Part shown: positions 17,453-25,959 of the stretch, piece by piece | Numbering within the stretch: position 1 is the stretch's first letter | Layout: each line of letters opens with the position of its first letter | Source of the DNA: Vibrio ishigakensis | GTDB taxonomy: Bacteria; Pseudomonadota; Gammaproteobacteria; Enterobacterales; Vibrionaceae | Length of the DNA stretch: 64,000 nt | Direction: 5' to 3' | NCBI RefSeq assembly: GCF_024347675.1 | Contig: NZ_AP024882.1 | Coordinates: 1,736,001 to 1,800,000 of the forward strand | The notes under the pieces: generated by a model | Databases searched by the model: none | Seen by the model: the letters and a program-made list of their open reading frames with translations, nothing else | What the model was told of the DNA's origin: nothing | Program-made: the position numbers and the translations under genes

Positions 17453-19609
17453 TTAAACTGTCTCCTGAGGGATAGCTTGGATTTCAACTGAATAGAAACC
17501 TGTCCAGTTGTATTTTTTATCATTGATAGTTAATTCGTTTTCAGATGTCTCGGATGCATTTGCATCGTTAGACAGTAGCAAAGTCACTCGAGATTGCTCG
17601 GTCTCGATCTCAACAGCCGATACTGCATCAGTGTGACCCTGTACTTTGATATTCTTAACCTTGCCGCGTGCATTAACTGACTGCTCGAACTCTTCATTGA
17701 AGTAGCCGTGTGTCTCTACCACAGAGGCAAACAGTGAGGTTTCGCCTTTGCTACGCAGAATAAACGCAGGCTCACTGCGAAGGTTGAAGCTAGGGTCGTT
17801 CGCGCCGGTGCGAGTAAAGATAACCTCACCATTGTCGTTCGAACTTGTACCTAGCCAGGTGTAATAGGTGTTGTTTTGTAGCCAGCTTACTAGTGCAGTT
17901 TCGTTTGCCTCACCTGCACCCACTTTCCATAGATGCTGATAGCCTGCATCGGTGCCAAGCGTTTCTAGAGTCTGATAGGTTTCATACTCGAAGTTGGTGC
18001 GGATAATCTGACCTTGATACTGATGAGAATAATCGTATTGATGCTCGCCCTCACCCTTAACGCGGTATAGGTCAATCAGAAGCGGAGCTTCAAGCTCTTC
18101 TAGAGAAAGCAAGAACACACTGCGCTGCAGACCAAAGCCATCATAATGTTCGTTAGCAAACGCACTCATGCCTTTTAGGCTTTCATCGTTTACTTGGAAG
18201 AAGTGTGGAGTACCACTTACTGAGTCTGCGCGGTCTACATCAAAGTAGTTCTGACAAGTCTCATCGATGGTAATCGCATTGTGTGCAATGGTTTGACGCG
18301 CATAGCCTGGGTTCTCAGGCAGATAACGACCACCAAACTTAGGCTCAACGTTTACCCAGCGAGCGAAACCGTATTCACGCAACACTTCTTGACCACGGTT
18401 AAAGAAGCTAATGCCTAGGGTATCGAAGTGACCGTGACCCATGCCGTGCATGCCATAGTTCATGACGAGTTGAGTAACGTCACCGCTATCATCTTGCATA
18501 CGCACAAAACCTTGTGCGCCTTGGTCGCCATCAGGACCTTCTGCAAGCTCCATACTTGGCCAGTATGGAAGGCCGATCTCGCGCTCAGCTTGCGCTTTCT
18601 CATAAGCTTGAGAAAGCTTCAGACCACATGGGTGCATCCATACGCCATCTTGGATCTTAGCCATTCCTAGAATGTTGTCGTCTAGCTCGTAATGTGCACC
18701 ATAGATGCTCACTGCAACCTGCACGCCTGCATCGGCAATGCCCATGCTTTGAGATGCATCGTTCAGTGCTGGGAAAACGCCATTAGGGTAAGCAGTGGCA
18801 AGCAGTGCTTGAACCGTATTGCCTACAACGCCATCTTTGTAGTTGTAGATGTCTACCTCAGGCATATGGCGATGGATGATCTCAGCCAACAAAACCAAAG
18901 GACGAATAGTAAAGCGAGAATAATATGGACCTTCTAGGTAGTAGCCAGAAGGTGCAAACAGGTTCGAAACCTGATCTAGGAAACCGCTAGTCGCATCACG
19001 GTCTTTACCGTAAACCGCCATCTCAAGATATTCTGGCTTGCCGATAGCAACTGCGCACGCACCTACTGCCGCGACAGCCCAAACACCGTGGTTGTGGATG
19101 TGGTCAAAACGGTATGCGTATTTTTCTGTGCTCATCTCAATCATAGGGATGAACACACGCTCTACGATACGGTCACGCTCTTCTTGGGTCATGGTTGAAG
19201 CAACACAAGAGTAAGCGATGCTGGTAAACAGCAACCAGCCGTGCTCGTTTAGAATTTGGTGGAATAGACGACCAGTAGGGTTAGTGTTCTTTTGAACTTG
19301 GTAGTCTAGGGTTAGGTACTTGTCTGCGTACCAGTTTAGTAGGTCTTTAACAAAGGTTGCGTACTTCTCTTCCTGAGTAATAAGGAAAAGACGACCAGCA
19401 ATATTCATATAGGTGTAGTTTTGCTTGTGGCGGTTGTGTTCGTAACCACCTGCTTCGCCGTGTCCTGGAACATCAAGGCCAAGTGCCATATAAGCATCTA
19501 CTTCAGCGATGTGTTTTGCGATGGACTTACCCATCAGTGTTGGACGGCCTACTTCTTTACGAAGTTGCTCGATTTCTTCTTGAGAAAGCAAAATCGGTTG
19601 TGGAGTCAT
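17453..19609 (-). CDS. Oligoalginate lyase, polysaccharide lyase family 17 (first gene of tandem pair)
   Basis: A 718-residue paralogue of the downstream enzyme, colinear along its full length and by eye roughly half identical. It carries HNHG (Asn173, His174), GPYYSRF (Tyr229/230), the REYGFARWVNVEPKFGGRY stretch and the heparinase II/III-like C-terminal domain. No export signal is present. The tandem copy probably arose by duplication, and in V. splendidus-type loci the two PL17 proteins differ in substrate preference. The YGF in place of the YGY of its partner is one difference next to the active site. The promoter at 19715-19776 has both an operator and a CRP-like site. Confidence 0.93.
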   Translation of the reverse strand: MTPQPILLSQEEIEQLRKEVGRPTLMGKSIAKHIAEVDAYMALGLDVPGHGEAGGYEHNRHKQNYTYMNIAGRLFLITQEEKYATFVKDLLNWYADKYLTLDYQVQKNTNPTGRLFHQILNEHGWLLFTSIAYSCVASTMTQEERDRIVERVFIPMIEMSTEKYAYRFDHIHNHGVWAVAAVGACAVAIGKPEYLEMAVYGKDRDATSGFLDQVSNLFAPSGYYLEGPYYSRFTIRPLVLLAEIIHRHMPEVDIYNYKDGVVGNTVQALLATAYPNGVFPALNDASQSMGIADAGVQVAVSIYGAHYELDDNILGMAKIQDGVWMHPCGLKLSQAYEKAQAEREIGLPYWPSMELAEGPDGDQGAQGFVRMQDDSGDVTQLVMNYGMHGMGHGHFDTLGISFFNRGQEVLREYGFARWVNVEPKFGGRYLPENPGYARQTIAHNAITIDETCQNYFDVDRADSVSGTPHFFQVNDESLKGMSAFANEHYDGFGLQRSVFLLSLEELEAPLLIDLYRVKGEGEHQYDYSHQYQGQIIRTNFEYETYQTLETLGTDAGYQHLWKVGAGEANETALVSWLQNNTYYTWLGTSSNDNGEVIFTRTGANDPSFNLRSEPAFILRSKGETSLFASVVETHGYFNEEFEQSVNARGKVKNIKVQGHTDAVSAVEIETEQSRVTLLLSNDANASETSENELTINDKKYNWTGFYSVEIQAIPQETV

Positions 19610-19714
19610 CTCGTTTCACCTTTTGTGCACGAATTTTTAATTTTATGAGCTCTTTAGCCAACGACTTCTGTGTAATTTGAAAAACAGAGGCCTTTGAGGG
19701 CTTTTTGTGGCTAT

Positions 19715-19776
19715 AAAGTAATACAATACGAGAAATTATCCTATACTTAGGTGGCAAAATAATGAGAAAAATCACA
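19715..19776 (-). promoter_or_regulatory. GntR operator and CRP-like site before the PL17 operon
   Basis: AAAGTAATACAAT (19715-19727) matches 11 of 13 operator positions. AATGA-GAAAAA-TCACA (19761-19776) is CRP-like with the TGA-N6-TCA core, 47 bp upstream of the operator centre in the direction of transcription. It shares the 19610-19979 divergent region with the kdgF promoter. Confidence 0.55.
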
Positions 19777-19867
19777 GTTCCTTGCATATTTTCTCAGTCG
19801 CTAAACTTAAGAAATCAGTAGAATAGTTCTCTAACTCCTTGATTATACAAACAAGGACTTAGGGACA

Positions 19868-19909
19868 ATTGACCTAGGTCACACATCTATAAACTTATTG
19901 TATGACAAT
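19868..19909 (+). promoter_or_regulatory. CRP-like site and perfect GntR operator before kdgF-kdgK-eda
   Basis: ATTGTATGACAAT (19897-19909) has intact ATTGT and ACAAT half-sites. ATTGA-CCTAGG-TCACA (19868-19883) is CRP-like and centred about 27 bp upstream of it. The site lies 70 nt before the kdgF start codon. Confidence 0.6.
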
Positions 19910-19979
19910 TAGGATTAATCCATTATGATAAAAAGTAGATAAAGTTTCTTTAATTCGCCCCGTAATCGAGGACAAGACT

Positions 19980-20315
19980 ATGAACCCATTCTTCATTGCA
20001 GACGATCAACCTTGGGAAGACCTAGGAGATGGAATCTCTCGAAAGATTGTTGGTTATACCGACGACCTAATGGCAGTGCATGTTCGATTTGAAAAAGGTG
20101 CTGTCGGCGCAGTTCACAGCCACGAAATTCATGACCAGATCGGTTACGTAGTGTGCGGTAGCTTCGAAGCTGAAATCGAAGGTGAAAAGAAGGTTCTTAA
20201 GGCAGGAGATGCTTACATTGCACCCAAACACTTCAAACATGGTGCGGTTGCCCTAGAAGAAGGCAGTGTTCTACTTGACTGCTTCTCTCCGGCAAGAGAA
20301 GATTTCCTCAAATAA
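19980..20315 (+). CDS. kdgF: KdgF-type cupin, unsaturated uronate ring-opening enzyme
   Basis: A 111-residue single-domain cupin. KdgF converts the unsaturated uronate released by lyases into the linear keto form, which would otherwise form only slowly by itself. The metal site is visible: His46 and His48 in AVHSHEIHDQ, Gln53, and His87 in KHFKHGAV. These positions agree with the metal ligands of characterised KdgF. It has no signal peptide and acts in the cytoplasm just after the PL17 and PL15 lyases. It heads a probable operon with kdgK (30 nt gap) and eda (41 nt gap). Confidence 0.92.
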   Translation: MNPFFIADDQPWEDLGDGISRKIVGYTDDLMAVHVRFEKGAVGAVHSHEIHDQIGYVVCGSFEAEIEGEKKVLKAGDAYIAPKHFKHGAVALEEGSVLLDCFSPAREDFLK

Positions 20316-20345
20316 TTATTCAGCCCCCAGACTTTTGGTACAAAA

Positions 20346-21269
20346 ATGACATCATTAAACATCGCTATCATCGGCGAATGCATGGTAGAACTTCAGCAAA
20401 AAGGTGAACTTCTAAAGCAAGCATTCGGTGGCGACACTCTAAACACTGCTCTTTACCTATCTCGTCTTACACATAGCCATGGCATCAAAACTAGCTATGT
20501 AACTGCACTGGGCCAAGACCCATTCAGCGCAGACATGCTGTCTAAGTGGCAAGCAGAGAACATCGACACTGACCTAATCGCGCGTCTTTCTGACAAGCAA
20601 CCTGGCCTTTACTACATCGAAACTGACAGCACTGGCGAGCGTAGCTTCCATTACTGGCGTAACGATGCAGCAGCTAAGTTCATGTTCGACCAAGCTGACT
20701 CTGCAAAACTTATCGAAACTCTAAGCGGCTATGATGCTATCTACCTAAGCGGCATCACTCTAGCAATCCTGACTGAAAACGGCCGTAACGAGCTATTCAA
20801 CTTCCTAGAGAAGTTTGAAGGTAAAGTATTCTTCGACAACAACTACCGTCCAAAACTATGGGCAAGCCAAGAAGAAGCTCAGAAGTGGTATCTGAAGATG
20901 CTTGCGCACACTGATACTGCCCTACTGACCTTTGATGACGAGCAAGACCTATACGGTGACGAGCACGTTGAGCAATGCATCGAACGTACTCAAGGCGCTG
21001 GCGTTAAAGAGCTTGTGATCAAGCGCGGCGGCAAAGAGTGCCTAGTTGTTGAAGGCGAAAGCGCAAACTACGTTTCTGCAAACGTAATCGACAACGTAGT
21101 TGATACAACTGCAGCGGGCGACTCATTCAGCGCTGGTTTCCTAGCGAAACGTCTATGCGGTGGCACAGCACAAGAAGCAGCGGCAGCGGGTCACGCGGTA
21201 GCAGGTACTGTAATCCAGTATCCTGGTGCTATCATCCCAGCTGAAGCAATGCCTGAACTGTCTCTATAA
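20346..21269 (+). CDS. kdgK: 2-dehydro-3-deoxygluconokinase (KDG kinase)
   Basis: A 307-residue PfkB-family sugar kinase that phosphorylates KDG to KDPG. The N-terminal signature region GGDTLNTALYLSRL contacts the substrate, and the C-terminal signature DTTAAGDSFSAGF contains the catalytic Asp and the anion hole. YYIETDSTGERSFHYWR is typical of the KDG kinase branch. It is placed between kdgF and eda, the expected order of reactions. The codons used are strongly preferred ones, indicating high expression. Confidence 0.95.
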   Translation: MTSLNIAIIGECMVELQQKGELLKQAFGGDTLNTALYLSRLTHSHGIKTSYVTALGQDPFSADMLSKWQAENIDTDLIARLSDKQPGLYYIETDSTGERSFHYWRNDAAAKFMFDQADSAKLIETLSGYDAIYLSGITLAILTENGRNELFNFLEKFEGKVFFDNNYRPKLWASQEEAQKWYLKMLAHTDTALLTFDDEQDLYGDEHVEQCIERTQGAGVKELVIKRGGKECLVVEGESANYVSANVIDNVVDTTAAGDSFSAGFLAKRLCGGTAQEAAAAGHAVAGTVIQYPGAIIPAEAMPELSL

Positions 21270-21310
21270 TTCTGAAGTTTCAGAATCACACATTATTTAA
21301 TGGAAATATC

Positions 21311-21934
21311 ATGACAACTCTAAACGATAAACTAGCTAGCCTAAAAGTTATCCCAGTAATCGCTATCAACCGTGTTGAAGATGCAATTCCTCTAGGCCGT
21401 GCTCTAGTTGAAAACGGCATGCCATGTGCTGAAATCACTCTACGTACTGAGTGTGCAATCGAAGCTATCCGCGTTATGCGTAAAGAATTCCCAGACATGC
21501 TAATCGGTTCTGGTACTGTTCTAACTAACGAGCAAGTTGATGCTTCTATCGACGCTGGCGTTGACTTCATCGTAAGCCCAGGCTTCAACCCACGTACGGT
21601 TCAGTACTGCCTAGACAAAGGCGTTGCTATCGTACCTGGCGTTAACAACCCAAGCCTAGTTGAGCAAGCAATGGAAATGGGTCTACGTACTCTTAAATTC
21701 TTCCCAGCTGAGCCTTCAGGTGGTGTTCCAATGCTCAAAGCTCTAACTGCAGTTTACCCAGTAAACTTCATGCCTACTGGCGGTGTTAGCCTTAAGAACG
21801 TTGACGAGTACCTAAACATCCCAGCAGTTCTTGCTTGTGGTGGTACTTGGATGGTTCCAACTAAGCTAATGGACGAAGGTAAGTGGGACGAGCTAGGTGC
21901 ACTAGTACGTGACGCGGTAAACCACGTTGCTTAA
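21311..21934 (+). CDS. eda: KDPG aldolase (2-dehydro-3-deoxy-phosphogluconate aldolase)
   Basis: A 207-residue class I aldolase that splits KDPG into pyruvate and glyceraldehyde-3-phosphate. The Schiff-base lysine is Lys129 in TLKFFPAE, and the general acid/base Glu41 and the Arg45 region appear in AEITLRT. GSGTV and the phosphate-binding GGV segment are also present. Length is standard for Eda. As the last gene of the kdgF-kdgK-eda unit it ends the alginate pathway by feeding central metabolism, and a strong terminator follows. Confidence 0.96.
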   Translation: MTTLNDKLASLKVIPVIAINRVEDAIPLGRALVENGMPCAEITLRTECAIEAIRVMRKEFPDMLIGSGTVLTNEQVDASIDAGVDFIVSPGFNPRTVQYCLDKGVAIVPGVNNPSLVEQAMEMGLRTLKFFPAEPSGGVPMLKALTAVYPVNFMPTGGVSLKNVDEYLNIPAVLACGGTWMVPTKLMDEGKWDELGALVRDAVNHVA

Positions 21935-21956
21935 TTAGCAAACACCCTCTTTTTGA

Positions 21957-21984
21957 AAAGCGAGCATCATGCTCGCTTTTTTTA
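21957..21984 (+). terminator. Rho-independent terminator after eda
   Basis: AAAAGCGAGCAT-C-ATGCTCGCTTTT followed by TTT. Confidence 0.9.
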
Positions 21985-22040
21985 TATCTATACTCTGTAA
22001 CACCCTGTTACACCCATACACACTTGAGATCATTTATATT

Positions 22041-22053
22041 TTTGTATGACCAT
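22041..22053. promoter_or_regulatory. Upstream GntR operator-like site before the second symporter gene
   Basis: TTTGTATGACCAT matches 11 of 13 motif positions. It is about 160 bp upstream of the perfect site at 22195, so two sites may cooperate by looping. The 21935-22269 region otherwise holds the eda terminator and the CRP/operator pair. Confidence 0.45.
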
Positions 22054-22168
22054 AAATATTTCAAATATGGGATATAAAAGACCACTTCGTGGGGATTTTC
22101 TAATTTTTATATATGTAAGTTATTGATAAATAAAGAAAAATACCAACAAATAACCAGTTGCACTTGAA

Positions 22169-22207
22169 TGTGCGCTAGATCACTAAAAATGCATATTGTA
22201 GTACAAT
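22169..22207 (+). promoter_or_regulatory. CRP site and perfect GntR operator before the second symporter gene
   Basis: TGTGC-GCTAGA-TCACT (22169-22184) keeps 8 of 10 CRP half-site bases. ATTGTAGTACAAT (22195-22207) is a perfect ATTGT/ACAAT palindrome, centred 24-25 bp downstream. Confidence 0.65.
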
Positions 22208-22269
22208 TAAATCGAGAAACAGGCTAATCTTGGTCTCAGTATTTAGTTAAAACATTTAAGGCTGAAAAG

Positions 22270-24024
22270 ATGACTATCGATACTTTTGTTGTTCTCGCCT
22301 ACTTCTTCTTCTTAATGGCCATTGGCTGGATGTTCAGGAAGTTTACGACATCAACCAGTGACTATTTCCGAGGTGGCGGCAAAATGCTGTGGTGGATGGT
22401 GGGTGCTACCGCCTTCATGACACAGTTTTCAGCATGGACGTTTACAGGTGCCGCAGGACGCGCATTCAGCGACGGTTTCGTCGTTGTAATCCTATTCTTA
22501 GCTAACGCATTCGGTTACTTCCTTAACTACCTATATTTCGCTCCGAAATTCCGTCAGTTACGTGTTGTTACCGCTATCGAAGCAATTCGTCAGCGTTTTG
22601 GTAAGACTTCAGAGCAATTCTTCACATGGGCAGGTATGCCTGACAGCTTGATCTCAGCTGGTGTATGGCTAAACGGTCTAGCAATCTTCGTTGCTGCTGT
22701 ATTCCATATCCCAATGGAGTGGACCATTGTTGTAACTGGTCTAGTTCTAATGCTGATGGCTGTAACAGGTGGTTCTTGGGCGGTTGTAGCTTCTGACTTC
22801 ATGCAGATGCTAGTTATCATGGCCGTTACCATTACCTGTGCAATCGCGGCTTACTTCAACGGCGGTGGTCTAGGAAACATTGTTGACAATTTCCAAGGCG
22901 ACTTCATGTTGGGTAACAACCTGAACTACGTAAGTATCTTCATCCTTTGGGTAGTATTCATCTTCGTTAAGCAGTTTGGTGTAATGAACAACAGCATCAA
23001 CGCTTACCGTTACCTATGTGCTAAGGATTCAGAGAACGCTCGTAAGGCAGCAGGCCTAGCTTGTATCCTAATGATCGTTGGTCCTCTAATCTGGTTCCTA
23101 CCACCTTGGTACATGGCTGCATTCCAACCTGACTTCGCGGCACAGTACGCAGAGATGGGTAGCAAAGCAGGTGACGCAGCATACCTAGCATTCGTACAGA
23201 ACGTAATGCCAGCAGGTATGGTTGGTCTACTGATGTCTGCAATGTTCGCGGCGACTATGTCTTCAATGGACTCTGGTCTAAACCGTAACGCTGGTATCTT
23301 CGTGATGAACTTCTACAGCCCTATCCTACGTCCACAAGCGGGCCAGAAAGAGCTAGTAGCAGTAAGTAAAGTAACAACTGTTATCATGGGCTTCATCATC
23401 ATCGGTATCGGTCTGTTCATCAACTCACTGAAGCACCTAAGCCTATTCGACATCGTACTAAACATCGGTGCACTTATCGGCTTCCCAATGCTAATCCCTA
23501 TCCTACTAGGTATGTGGATTCGCAAGACTCCAGACTGGGCTGGTTGGGCGACTCTAATCGTTGGTGGTATTGTTTCTTATGTATTCGGTATCGCACTAAC
23601 TGCAGACGACATCCAGAACGTATTCGGTCTAGAGCATGCACTTACTGCACGTGAGTGGGCTGACCTTAAAGTTGGCTTGAGCCTAGCAGCACACGTAGTG
23701 TTCACAGGTGGCTTCTTCATCGCAACGACGCTTCTATACAAAGGTCTATCACCTGAGCGTGAAGCAGAAGTTGAACAGCTATTCACTAACTGGAACACTC
23801 CAGTAGTAGCTGAAGGCGAAGAGCAGCAGAACCTAGACACAGCTCAGCGTTCAATGCTTGGTAAGCTAATCAGCACAGCAGGCTTCGGTATCCTAGCTAT
23901 GGCTCTGATTCCAAACGAACCTACTGGTCGTCTACTGTTCCTACTATGTGGTTCAATTGTACTAACAGTTGGTATCCTACTAGTGAACGCATCTAAAACA
24001 GGTGCAAAACCAGCGGCTTCTTAA
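22270..24024 (+). CDS. SSS-family sodium:solute symporter, second copy, probable alginate oligomer/monomer importer
   Basis: A 584-residue inner membrane protein with about 14 hydrophobic helices. GGGKMLWWMVGATAFMTQFS, NAYRYLCAKD and GLNRNAGIFVMNFYSPI mirror the symporter at 13353-15092. Codon use is highly optimised throughout, more so than in the first copy, so this is likely the major carrier. It would bring unsaturated uronates or short oligomers into the cytoplasm with sodium, as proposed for Toa transporters of related vibrios. Its promoter holds the clearest CRP-plus-operator pair in the window. The two copies may divide substrate by chain length or affinity. Confidence 0.87.
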   Translation: MTIDTFVVLAYFFFLMAIGWMFRKFTTSTSDYFRGGGKMLWWMVGATAFMTQFSAWTFTGAAGRAFSDGFVVVILFLANAFGYFLNYLYFAPKFRQLRVVTAIEAIRQRFGKTSEQFFTWAGMPDSLISAGVWLNGLAIFVAAVFHIPMEWTIVVTGLVLMLMAVTGGSWAVVASDFMQMLVIMAVTITCAIAAYFNGGGLGNIVDNFQGDFMLGNNLNYVSIFILWVVFIFVKQFGVMNNSINAYRYLCAKDSENARKAAGLACILMIVGPLIWFLPPWYMAAFQPDFAAQYAEMGSKAGDAAYLAFVQNVMPAGMVGLLMSAMFAATMSSMDSGLNRNAGIFVMNFYSPILRPQAGQKELVAVSKVTTVIMGFIIIGIGLFINSLKHLSLFDIVLNIGALIGFPMLIPILLGMWIRKTPDWAGWATLIVGGIVSYVFGIALTADDIQNVFGLEHALTAREWADLKVGLSLAAHVVFTGGFFIATTLLYKGLSPEREAEVEQLFTNWNTPVVAEGEEQQNLDTAQRSMLGKLISTAGFGILAMALIPNEPTGRLLFLLCGSIVLTVGILLVNASKTGAKPAAS

Positions 24025-24049
24025 GCTAGCTAGTTAAACCCCAAATTGA

Positions 24050-24077
24050 AAACTCCAGCCTAGGCTGGAGTTTTTTT
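24050..24077 (+). terminator. Rho-independent terminator after the second symporter gene
   Basis: AACTCCAGCC-TA-GGCTGGAGTT followed by TTTTT. Confidence 0.9.
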
Positions 24078-24084
24078 ATGTCTG

Positions 24085-24246
24085 TTATCCAAGGCCAATG
24101 GCTACAAGAGGGATAATAATGACTAGGAGAATAAGGAAGGCGAATCCACCGAAGAAACCTATCAGGAACTGATAAAAGAGCCAGCACACTGATAATAGGC
24201 CCTTCCAACATAAGATCAAAATGACGATCAATACTAACCATTCCAT
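24085..24246 (-). CDS. Small hydrophobic membrane protein (53 residues)
   Basis: An ATG at 24246 opens 53 codons to a TAA. The purine-rich GGGGGTAGGGC lies directly upstream of the ATG. The product is almost entirely hydrophobic: MEWLVLIVILILCWKG, a short WK/SVCWLFYQ break, then FLIGFFGGFAFLILL and a second stretch IIIPLVAIGLG. This predicts two membrane helices. A longer ORF in another frame over the same DNA gives a non-hydrophobic, low-quality protein, so this frame is preferred. It fills the gap between the symporter and the LysR gene. Function is unknown. Confidence 0.5.
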   Translation of the reverse strand: MEWLVLIVILILCWKGLLSVCWLFYQFLIGFFGGFAFLILLVIIIPLVAIGLG

Positions 24247-24327
24247 GCCCTACCCCCACTTATGTAAAAAGCGTGAGTCTAGATCTCTAATTAGTTTTCA
24301 AACAATGCTTTTAGCCTATACCTGTTA

Positions 24328-25209
24328 TTACTGATTAAACTTGTCAAAGCAGCGCTCGATCATCTCTATGACCACCTCTTGTGCCCGAGACTTCTGGGTT
24401 CTATGCCTATAGCCCAAGTAGGTTTCTCTCTGACCAAAGTCATAATCTGTTAGCCACTCCACCAGCTCACCACTTTTTAGTGAATCGTCGACAAAGTAGT
24501 TTGGTACAAATGCAAAACCGACGCCTTTACAGGCCATCTCAGCCACTGCATCGGGCTCTGAAAGAGATAGCTTAGGATAAAGGTTAATGCTCTCGAGCGC
24601 CCTAGAGTGCCTGTCATAGCCAGTAATGCGCTGTTGTTGTAGGTGCCCAATAAATGGCAGTTCTTTCAAATCTTGTAACTTGAGAGGAACTGGCTTGAGC
24701 TGAGTATTTGCGACCACTTGCATGTCGATTGAAACGAGACGCTTAACCACAAGATTACTGTCAGGAAGCTCTCCCGCCAGTATCGCGAGATCGGCATCTG
24801 GATGAAAACTAGTCGTGTCTCGGGAAGGGATAAACTTGAGTTTGAGATTTGGATACTTAAGTAGCAGCTCTTCTACGCCAGACTTGAGGAAGTAGTCGTA
24901 TACGAAATCGGTACAGTCAATGGAGACCTTACCGGTGACCTCATTGAGGTCACTATCAAGGGTGTCTAATTCTGAATATAGAGACGTAAAGTGAGGAGAG
25001 AGTCGCTGATAGTAGTGCAGTCCAGTGTTAGTGGGCTTGAGGGCCGTTTTAGAGCGAACGAACAAAGGAGAGCTTACGCTCTCCTCTAGGTTGGCAATTC
25101 GGCGACTGACGGTCGATAGGGGGATCTCTAGCTCTTCACTAGCCGCCTTCATACTCCCAAGCCTGACGACCTGACAGAAGATATAAAAGTCATCCAAATT
25201 GCGCGCCAT
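24328..25209 (-). CDS. LysR-family transcriptional regulator
   Basis: A 293-residue regulator. The N-terminal helix-turn-helix is typical (LGSMKAASEELEIPLSTVSR), followed by the linker helix and a substrate-binding domain of periplasmic-protein type from about residue 90. It is of the CrgA/DsdC-like group, with VSIDCTDFVYDYFL at the start of the effector domain. Its target is not evident. The neighbouring genes are the alginate symporter and the repeat protein, both separated from it by their own signals. Codon use is ordinary, as expected for a weakly expressed regulator. Confidence 0.88.
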   Translation of the reverse strand: MARNLDDFYIFCQVVRLGSMKAASEELEIPLSTVSRRIANLEESVSSPLFVRSKTALKPTNTGLHYYQRLSPHFTSLYSELDTLDSDLNEVTGKVSIDCTDFVYDYFLKSGVEELLLKYPNLKLKFIPSRDTTSFHPDADLAILAGELPDSNLVVKRLVSIDMQVVANTQLKPVPLKLQDLKELPFIGHLQQQRITGYDRHSRALESINLYPKLSLSEPDAVAEMACKGVGFAFVPNYFVDDSLKSGELVEWLTDYDFGQRETYLGYRHRTQKSRAQEVVIEMIERCFDKFNQ

Positions 25210-25283
25210 CTGTTCACCTTAAACCTGTAACCTTCTGATATTTAAGATACATTACCAGGCTTAAAGGCGCGACTATTTATGAA

Positions 25284-25751
25284 TTAAGAGAAATGAGTCT
25301 GACCACCTTGCTCTACAAAACCACCGCCGCTTTTGTTACTTGGGTCGTCGTAGGTGAAGCCACCGCCAGATTTATTGCTTGGGTCCTGCCACTGGTACGC
25401 AAAGTTGCCGCCTGACTTTTCACTTGGGTCTTCCCAGGTGTAACCACCACCAGATTTATCGCTTGGATCTTGCCACTGGTATGCAAAGTTACCGCCTGAT
25501 TTTTCACTTGGGTCTTCCCAGGTGTAACCGCCACCAGATTTATCGCTTGGATCTTGCCACTGGTATGCAAAGTTACCGCCCGACTTCTCACTTGGGTCTT
25601 CCCAGGTGTAACCGCCACCGGATTTGTCACTTGGATCTTGCCACGTATAGCCGCTTTGAGTATCAGTGATTGGGTCAGTATTAACGTTTGATGCGAATAC
25701 CGCTGGAGTCACGAACAGAGAAGTCAGTAGTAGAGTAGATAGAGTTTTCAT
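25284..25751 (-). CDS. Secreted DPSxKSGG-repeat protein of unknown function
   Basis: A 155-residue protein with a clear Sec signal peptide cleaved near VFA-SNV. The mature part is made almost wholly of eight copies of DPS(D/E/N)KSGG, alternating WQDPSDKSGGGYT and WEDPSEKSGGNFAYQ in a 28-residue super-unit. The last two copies are diverged (SNKSGG with FTYDD). The sequence is low in hydrophobic residues except regularly spaced Trp, Tyr and Phe, has no Cys in the mature part, and resembles no enzyme family known to me. The regular aromatic plus Gly/Ser/Asp pattern could suit calcium or polysaccharide binding or an adhesive role; that is inference only. Confidence 0.75.
   Translation of the reverse strand: MKTLSTLLLTSLFVTPAVFASNVNTDPITDTQSGYTWQDPSDKSGGGYTWEDPSEKSGGNFAYQWQDPSDKSGGGYTWEDPSEKSGGNFAYQWQDPSDKSGGGYTWEDPSEKSGGNFAYQWQDPSNKSGGGFTYDDPSNKSGGGFVEQGGQTHFS
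25320..25640 (-). repeat. 84-bp tandem repeat inside the DPSxKSGG gene
   Basis: Three nearly identical 84-bp units plus a partial one encode the 28-residue super-unit (residues 38-65, 66-93, 94-121 and onward). Third-position differences between units show they are not all recent copies. The 84-bp period was checked by position: GGGTCC at 25381 and the matching GGATCT at 25465. Confidence 0.85.
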
Positions 25752-25959
25752 GTTGTCACCTATTCAGTTATGAGTTTCGATTGCTAAATCGCGTTCCCTG
25801 TCGACACAAACAATATTACGTCTAGCTGCACTTCCCGTATATATGACTTTTTGAGAGGCTCAATCCCATAAATGGAATTGATATCTTTTAGAAAATAGCG
25901 GAAGACAAAAAAGGTTCTTCACGGCTTAGAGAGGAGCGTAACTATTCCTTCTGAGCCAG

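Noticed and set aside
24026..24259. A 77-codon - strand reading frame overlapping the symporter terminator
   Set aside because: It runs through the terminator hairpin, has a poor amino acid pattern and competes with a hydrophobic frame over the same DNA that has a better ribosome site.
25320..25640. The regular 84-bp repeats as a CRISPR array
   Set aside because: The units are contiguous, coding and lack unique spacers.
25313..25669. Other long reading frames over the DPSxKSGG repeat gene, on both strands
   Set aside because: They arise from the periodic 84-bp repeat; only the called frame has a signal peptide.
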